Assembly (NCBI GenBank): GCA_016195765.1
Contig: JACPYZ010000074.1
Location: forward strand, 1 to 11,766
Length of the DNA: 11,766 bases
Direction: 5' to 3'
From: Candidatus Curtissbacteria bacterium
GTDB lineage: Bacteria; Patescibacteriota; Microgenomatia; Curtissbacterales; GWA2-41-24
Part shown: in pieces, positions 7,087 to 11,766 of the stretch
How positions within the stretch are numbered: the first letter of the stretch is position 1
Layout: every line of letters starts with the position of its first letter
Translations under genes and position numbers: made by a program
Notes under the pieces: model-generated
What the model saw: only the letters and a program-made list of their open reading frames with translations
Databases searched by the model: none
Told to the model about the DNA's origin: nothing

Positions 7087-7401
7087 CTACTTCAAAGCAG
7101 CCATCATTCTTAAAGAAGAAAGAAGCATCAAAAGAAAACCAGCAACGTAAAACAAGTCACTTGCCTTAAGCGTTTCCACTAGTTGAAAGTCAGCACCCAA
7201 CCTATCAACTAGAAGAGAAAATAATAATGCGATCATCCCCAGCGCCATCAGTATCTGGCCCAAAGCCATTTTTCCACCACGAAGCCGATACGCGTTGTAG
7301 GTGGCAAGTACACAAACTAAAATGGCAACAAGAGAAGCAACGGTAGTAGTGGTCAAGCTCACGAATTTAGTTTGCACGAAAGAAGAAACTTTGTCAAACA
7401 A
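7087..7401 (-). CDS. Small three-TM membrane protein, unknown family
   Basis: Protein of 104 residues that I do not recognise. It has three hydrophobic segments: about 16-37 (TVASLVAILVCVLATYNAYRL), 45-65 (MALGQILMALGMIALLFSLL) and 82-102 (DLFYVAGFLLMLLSSLRMMA), with basic RLRGGK between the first two and an acidic/polar loop before the third. The TTG start at 7401 follows immediately on the rpoD TAA, so it is probably read from the rpoD transcript. In-frame GTG codons at 7377 and 7362 are alternative starts that keep all three TM segments, and none has a convincing Shine-Dalgarno. A 44-nt gap separates it from the carbamoyltransferase module. Confidence 0.65.
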   Translation of the reverse strand: MFDKVSSFVQTKFVSLTTTTVASLVAILVCVLATYNAYRLRGGKMALGQILMALGMIALLFSLLVDRLGADFQLVETLKASDLFYVAGFLLMLLSSLRMMAALK

Positions 7402-8550
7402 TTAAGCAAGGTCCAGATAGTCTCGAAGTTTTTTAGCGCGGGTGGGATGTCTCAATTTTCGGATAGCTTTAGCCTCAATCTGCCGAATTCGCTCACGGGT
7501 CACTCCAAATTCTTTTCCTACTTCCTCAAGCGTTCTCTGTTTTCCGTCTTCGAGCCCAAACCTGTATTCCAAAACTTTTGCTTCTCTGGGGGAAAGAGTT
7601 TCTAGTACTTCTCTTATATGATCCTTAAGCAGAGCTTGCGTCGCTTGGTCAGTAGGAGAAGCCGAGGCGTCTTGGATAAAGTCTCCAAGTCTACTATCTT
7701 CTTCTTCCCCAACCGGCGCTTCCAAAGAAGCTGGTTCTTGGGAAACCTTGATAATTTCACGTACCTTATCAACGCCAATTTCCATTTCCTTAGCAACTTC
7801 TTCTGGCGTTGCTTCGCGCCCGAGTTCCTGCATTAAGCGCCTGGAAATACGATTAAATTTATTAATCGTCTCCACCATGTGAACCGGGATTCTAATTGTT
7901 CTTGCTTGGTCGGCAATTGCCCGAGTAATCGCCTGTCTTATCCACCAAGTAGCATACGTTGAAAACTTGTAGCCTCTTTTCCAATCATATTTTTCAACTG
8001 CACGCATCAGGCCAATGTTTCCCTCTTCTATCAAGTCAAGAAGTGTCAAACCGCGATTAACATACTTTTTAGCTATGGAAACAACCAATCTTAAGTTGGC
8101 ATTGATTAGTCTTTCGCGTGCACGCTTGTCGTTTTTCTCGACTCTTTTTGCAAGCGTTACTTCGTCTTCATAAGTTAAAAGCGAAATTCTCCCGATTTCC
8201 CGCAGATACATACGAACCGGGTCCGAAAGATAACCTTCTTCTAGTGTTGCTAAACCTTCGAGTTCTTTTTCTAGCTCCGTAAGTGGTTTGGTAGTATCTG
8301 GACTATCAAGTTCAGTTGTATCAAAAACGTCTACTCCTTCTTCCAAAAACTTGAAATAAAGCTCATCTATTTCTTCGATATGCTCTTCTGGCCTTGGGAA
8401 AATTGCCAGTATCTCGTCCTGTGTTACAAAACCTTGGTCACGCCCACGTTTGACGAGCTTTTTAAGTTCGGATTTAACGTCGATAACCACGTTAACATCT
8501 TCTTTAACCTCGGTAACTTTTGTAGTTTTTGTTGCTGTTTTTCTTTTCAC
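7402..8550 (-). CDS. rpoD: RNA polymerase primary sigma factor (sigma-70, RpoD/SigA)
   Basis: Group 1 sigma factor of 382 residues, directing RNA polymerase to housekeeping promoters. A short N-terminal part (about 1-100) holds a region 1.1-like helical piece (SELKKLVKRGRDQGFVTQDEILAIFP) and an acidic linker. Then region 1.2 with DPVRMYLREIGRISLLTYEDE (110-130), region 2 with NLRLVVSIAKKYVNRG (152-167) and LLDLIEEGNIGLMRAVEKYD (170-189), region 2.4 with YKFSTYATWWIRQAITRAI (194-212), region 3 from IPVHMVETINK, and region 4 with LSPREAKVLEYRFGL (319-333) plus the helix-turn-helix around GVTRERIRQIEAKAIRKLRHP (349-369). The promoter-contacting residues are conserved. The GTG start at 8550 lies 11 nt after the dnaG stop and lacks a Shine-Dalgarno; an in-frame GTG at codon 21 is an alternative. 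Co-transcription with dnaG is likely. Confidence 0.96.
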   Translation of the reverse strand: MKRKTATKTTKVTEVKEDVNVVIDVKSELKKLVKRGRDQGFVTQDEILAIFPRPEEHIEEIDELYFKFLEEGVDVFDTTELDSPDTTKPLTELEKELEGLATLEEGYLSDPVRMYLREIGRISLLTYEDEVTLAKRVEKNDKRARERLINANLRLVVSIAKKYVNRGLTLLDLIEEGNIGLMRAVEKYDWKRGYKFSTYATWWIRQAITRAIADQARTIRIPVHMVETINKFNRISRRLMQELGREATPEEVAKEMEIGVDKVREIIKVSQEPASLEAPVGEEEDSRLGDFIQDASASPTDQATQALLKDHIREVLETLSPREAKVLEYRFGLEDGKQRTLEEVGKEFGVTRERIRQIEAKAIRKLRHPTRAKKLRDYLDLA

Positions 8551-8561
8551 TTTAAAATATT

Positions 8562-10346
8562 CTAGAGCAGTTTTTCTTCTCCACCTAAAAGAGCAGAAAT
8601 TTTATCAAATCTTCTTGTTAACATCAAAATTGCTTTCTCGTCCCCCTCTTTTTGGGCCTTGGCCAAAAGATTCGAAATGTCCTCTACTTGCCTGCTATAA
8701 GACTTCCGTTTAATCCTGGAAACAACCTTTATCATTTCCTGGGCCCAGACTTCTCTTTCTAGAACAGATGGGCTAATGTTAACAAAGTAAAAGCGGTCAA
8801 TAAGTGCCGCAAACTTCGTTGGCAATTTGGCCACTAAATCAGAAACCTTTTTGGGTTTTGAATCACTAATTATATCACGTATAGCTCGATATAGCGCACC
8901 AATCTCCTCAGATTCAAAATCTGTAGGTTCAACCTTTTCAATTATAGTCACCAAAACGTCGTTTCCCGCCAAAAAAAGAGCCATAAAATATTCCTCTAAA
9001 ACGCCGCCTTCTTGCTTGCCAGTCGCAACATCAATCGGCTTTTCAAAAACATCCAAATCCGTTCTTTTTTTAGAAACGGCATCACTTATCAGCGCAACAT
9101 CCAGTTCCAGACTTTTGGAAAGCTTCGTAATATAGTGCGCTCGCATCAATTCGTCAGAAATCTTAGAAATGACCGGCAATATTTCTTTTCCAATCTTCCT
9201 CTTGCCCTCGGCAGATCTAGCATCATAACGTTTGAGTGCCGATTCTATTAAGTAATCGTAAACATTCATCGCCCCCTCAACCGCTTTTTTAAATTCCGCA
9301 GGGTTTTTTTGAGCAAGTTCATCTGGATCTTTCCCACCCGCAATTCTCACAACCTTAATATTCATACCGGCCATATCCAGCATTTCTATCCCTCGCCTGC
9401 TAGCCGCATCCCCCGCCAAATCCATGTCAAAACACATTGCCACGTTCTCGCAAAGCCTAGAAATCACCGCCACCTGTTTTTCAGTAAGCGCCGTACCTTT
9501 CGAAGCAACAGTGTTGGTAACGCCCGCACCGTGCGCAGAAATCACATCAAATTCGCCTTCTACCAAAACCGTTTCGTTCTTGTCGCGTATTGCTTCTTTG
9601 GCCGCATTTAAGCCAAAAAGCAAATTGCCTTTACTAAAAATCGGCGTTTCCGGTGAATTAATATATTTGGCTTCCTTGGCATCTTTTGCCAAAACCCGAC
9701 CAGAAAACCCTAAAACCGTACCCCGGCTATCTTTCATTGGAAACATAATCCGGCCACGGAATCTGTCGTAAAAGCTGCTTCTGCCTGCCCCCTTCTCCCG
9801 ACCAATCACAAGGCCAGAAAGCGCTACATCTGCTTCTTCAAACTTACGCTTTTTCAAAAAGTTAAAAGTGTTTTCCCAACCGTCTGGTGCATAACCTAAA
9901 TCAAATTTTTTCCACAATTCAGGTTTGATGCCTCTGCCTAAAAGATATTCCCGGGCCACTTCTCCAAGCTTATGTTCATTTAAAATGTGTGTGTAAAATT
10001 TAAGAGCCAGAGAATGAATTTCAATTAGCTTCTCTCGAACCTTAGTGCCTTGCGTCGGTTTGTAATCTCGCAGCTTAACACCGGCTCTTTTGGCAAGTTC
10101 TTCCAAAGTTTCCCGAAAATCCCAACCCTCAAGTTCCTCTAGAAACGTAAAAACGTCTCCCCCTTTGGCACAACCAAAACATTTAAAACTTTGTCTTTCT
10201 GGCGAGACCATGAAAGACGGCGTCTTTTCTCCATGAAAAGGACAAAGCCCCCCAAAGTTCCGGCCCATTTTTTTAAGTGGAATATAAGAAGAAATAACCT
10301 CTACTATATCTACCTTGCTTTTAATCTCTTCAACCTGATCCATCAT
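8562..10346 (-). CDS. dnaG: DNA primase DnaG
   Basis: Primase of 594 residues, making RNA primers at the replication fork. The CHC2 zinc-binding domain has C35-x2-H38 (CPFHGEKTPSF) and C56-x2-C59 (FKCFGC). The primase core follows (FDLGYAPDGW at 148-157, RGRIMFPMKDSRGTVLGFSGR at 197-217). The TOPRIM domain has VEGEFD with Glu263, ASKGTALT (281-288), and the metal-binding D307-x-D309 in CFDMDLAGDAA, then GGKDPDE at 337-343. The C-terminal helical region (about 440-594) has the size and look of the normal DnaB-interacting domain, so the protein is full length. Two ATG codons stand side by side at 10346 and 10343, preceded by a GGGG run. Together with rpoD it keeps the classical order of the macromolecular-synthesis operon; rpsU is not upstream here. 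Confidence 0.97.
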   Translation of the reverse strand: MMDQVEEIKSKVDIVEVISSYIPLKKMGRNFGGLCPFHGEKTPSFMVSPERQSFKCFGCAKGGDVFTFLEELEGWDFRETLEELAKRAGVKLRDYKPTQGTKVREKLIEIHSLALKFYTHILNEHKLGEVAREYLLGRGIKPELWKKFDLGYAPDGWENTFNFLKKRKFEEADVALSGLVIGREKGAGRSSFYDRFRGRIMFPMKDSRGTVLGFSGRVLAKDAKEAKYINSPETPIFSKGNLLFGLNAAKEAIRDKNETVLVEGEFDVISAHGAGVTNTVASKGTALTEKQVAVISRLCENVAMCFDMDLAGDAASRRGIEMLDMAGMNIKVVRIAGGKDPDELAQKNPAEFKKAVEGAMNVYDYLIESALKRYDARSAEGKRKIGKEILPVISKISDELMRAHYITKLSKSLELDVALISDAVSKKRTDLDVFEKPIDVATGKQEGGVLEEYFMALFLAGNDVLVTIIEKVEPTDFESEEIGALYRAIRDIISDSKPKKVSDLVAKLPTKFAALIDRFYFVNISPSVLEREVWAQEMIKVVSRIKRKSYSRQVEDISNLLAKAQKEGDEKAILMLTRRFDKISALLGGEEKLL

Positions 10347-10431
10347 CTCGGCCCCAACTTTACAATTAAACTAATTGTTTCGCAACCACAGTGATTTTAA
10401 CCAAAATTAACAAATTTTGCTACAAACGCTA
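10347..10431 (-). promoter_or_regulatory. dnaG upstream region with weak candidate promoters
   Basis: An 84-nt gap, very AT-rich. On the minus strand TTGCGA (10385-10380) and TAAAGT (10362-10357) are 17 bp apart, each 4 of 6 to consensus, and would start transcription only a few bases before ATG 10346. A better -10 alone, TAAAAT (10399-10394), lacks a good -35. Right after the ATPase gene's TGA comes an in-frame TAG (10431-10429), giving tandem stops. No hairpin with a T-run was seen, so read-through from the ATPase gene is possible. Confidence 0.25.
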
Positions 10432-11754
10432 TCAGCTAGTTGCAACCAAAGCTATCTCTGGCAATACGAACCCTAGAGGTTTTCGTTGTACATGGTCACC
10501 ATTACCATTTTTGCTATCTTTTTTGTTTTTTAATTCTGCAGTTAATGTTTGCACTGTAATTAAATCTCTATTAACACCATCGAAATTTGCTTTGTTTGCT
10601 GTGGCAACTGTTGTGAGTGCTTGCTGAATATCACGCCCAGTCAATCCTTCAGTCTCCCTGGCTATGAGTTCGAGATACAACTCTATGTCTTCTTCAAATG
10701 GATCAAATCCGGTTTTTTCTGCAAACTCTCTTGTAATTCCAATCTGAACCCCTAGAATATCCGTTAAGTCTGCCACGGTTGGCTGAAGATGTAAGTGACG
10801 CCTAAAAGTTCTTGTAACCGACTCCTCCAAATTATCTCTACTCACCCTGCTTTCACCAATCACGATTACATTGGTGCTATTCATACCTAATTGTTGCCCA
10901 AATTCTCTCATAGCCGTACGTATTGGAGCCAAAACCTCTACCTCATAATTAAATTCTGCCGCCGTCGGAACACCCACAAAGGTAGTTGCACCGGTTTCTT
11001 GTGCCAGTTTGGCTTTTCTTTCAAAAGGAGCCATTAAGGCATCAAGGTTATCTACATGAAACAAAGTAGGCAGCCCGTTTGCTTCGTTTCCTTTTACAGC
11101 ATCCAAAACTGTTTGTACTACTTGCGGTGCAAGAGCCCTATATTTAGTCAGTACATCCGAAAGCGGTAAACGAATATGGTCAAAATCCTTACCAATTCTT
11201 GGTCCAAATCTTTCGGAAAGCATCCAGTGGAGTGCTTTTGTAAAGAGTGTTTTACCAACACCCTCTCGTCCAGTTAATAAAAAGAATTTGTCACTATGTG
11301 GTTTTGTTCCAAAACTCCTACTTACTTGTGGGTCAACCAAATCCATAAAAAGTCCTCTCATTGCCTCTTTAGCTCTTGGATGTCTAACCGATTCCTCTCT
11401 AAATTCAGCTAGTATTACTTCCGGTGTACTTAAATATGTCTGAACCGCTCCTTCTGGTAACTGGGGAAGAGCCAAGCTCAATGTAAGATGCATACTCGAA
11501 GCATCGGAAGATCTCCAAATAGCACTAACATATCTTTGTAAAAACAAGTTAAACCTGGTCAGTTCTAGAGCAAGTGTATTTACTGTATTGTTTTGAGGCA
11601 ATTCTATGTTTCCTGCTCCACCGCCACCCATTTGAACCAAAATTGTTTCCTCGTCCATTCTTTGGATACCCCCCGTAACATTTCCTTCCTCATCCCTAGT
11701 AATCAATGTTCTCCTATCTTCCGATATATCATGATGAGGGTAGCGCCTGATCAT
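10432..11754 (-). CDS. Divergent AAA+ ATPase with altered Walker B, upstream of dnaG
   Basis: Protein of 440 residues with one AAA+ module near 150-385. Walker A is TGREGVGKT (161-169). A pore-loop-like LTKYRA (202-207) sits where classic AAA proteins have SKYVGE. Walker B reads LFHVDNLDAL (231-240): Asp235 is kept, but the catalytic Glu is replaced by Asn236. Sensor 1 (VIVIGESRVSRDNLE, 296-310) has Ser-Arg where Thr/Ala-Asn-Arg is usual. RTFRRHL (315-321) supplies possible arginine fingers, and TGRDIQQAL (372-380) is a good sensor 2. The first ~150 residues include a Gly-rich patch (QMGGGGAG) and no domain I know; the tail after 405 is charged and then hydrophobic. It probably binds ATP, but hydrolysis may be weak. 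No partner or pathway can be named. Only 12 bases precede the ATG and they contain no in-frame stop, so the true start could lie beyond the window. Confidence 0.75.
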   Translation of the reverse strand: MIRRYPHHDISEDRRTLITRDEEGNVTGGIQRMDEETILVQMGGGGAGNIELPQNNTVNTLALELTRFNLFLQRYVSAIWRSSDASSMHLTLSLALPQLPEGAVQTYLSTPEVILAEFREESVRHPRAKEAMRGLFMDLVDPQVSRSFGTKPHSDKFFLLTGREGVGKTLFTKALHWMLSERFGPRIGKDFDHIRLPLSDVLTKYRALAPQVVQTVLDAVKGNEANGLPTLFHVDNLDALMAPFERKAKLAQETGATTFVGVPTAAEFNYEVEVLAPIRTAMREFGQQLGMNSTNVIVIGESRVSRDNLEESVTRTFRRHLHLQPTVADLTDILGVQIGITREFAEKTGFDPFEEDIELYLELIARETEGLTGRDIQQALTTVATANKANFDGVNRDLITVQTLTAELKNKKDSKNGNGDHVQRKPLGFVLPEIALVATS

Positions 11755-11766
11755 TTGGCTTAAATC

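Noticed and set aside
9309..9771. Two long plus-strand frames over dnaG
   Set aside because: They are shadows of dnaG's TOPRIM region, with His/Arg-rich or Ser-rich composition and no motif.
10429..10434. TGA followed by TAG at the ATPase gene end as a hint of TGA recoding (code 25)
   Set aside because: No in-frame TGA occurs within any of the large conserved genes, so TGA reads as a normal stop; the pair is simply a tandem stop.

Overview
The window is AT-rich, gene-dense DNA that looks like a Candidate Phyla Radiation / Patescibacteria genome, with a Microgenomates-like flavour. This rests on the gene set and style rather than on a marker tree: tightly packed or overlapping genes, weak Shine-Dalgarno sites, several GTG/TTG starts, an LPATG sortase-type protein beside a SIMPL-domain protein, and GT-C/YfhO and carbamoyltransferase surface genes next to dnaG-rpoD. 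None of the large genes needs TGA read as an amino acid, so the standard bacterial code fits and code 25 does not.

Right part (minus strand, transcribed right to left): a divergent AAA+ ATPase with an altered Walker B motif, then dnaG (primase), rpoD (primary sigma factor) and a 3-TM small membrane protein that begins directly after the rpoD stop. This is the core of the classical macromolecular-synthesis operon, without rpsU between the ATPase and dnaG.

Middle (minus strand): a compact module of a 77-aa one-TM protein, a NodU/CmcH-type carbamoyltransferase and a 59-aa DUF5989-like one-TM protein, with junctions of 0 and 2 nt. It is followed by a large YfhO-family GT-C-like membrane protein that seems to have its own promoter. 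That promoter has a TATAAT box framed by two CACGTG hexamers and a GTG start about where transcription should begin.

Left part: two plus-strand genes, a secreted Thr-Pro/Asn-rich LPATG protein and a membrane-anchored SIMPL protein, overlap by 20 nt. They run tail to tail into the YfhO gene, with a 32-bp coding overlap, and head to head with a minus-strand acyltransferase-3 gene. The first ~50 bases are an edge fragment that cannot be assigned. No tRNA, rRNA, CRISPR array, transposon or phage gene was seen, and no gene-free stretch exceeds 90 bases.

Taken together, a housekeeping replication/transcription block abuts genes for building and decorating the cell surface (acylation, carbamoylation, GT-C-type transfer, wall-anchored protein). 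The most notable points are the carbamoyltransferase module with two tiny membrane partners, the unusual AAA+ protein, and the candidate leaderless GTG genes.
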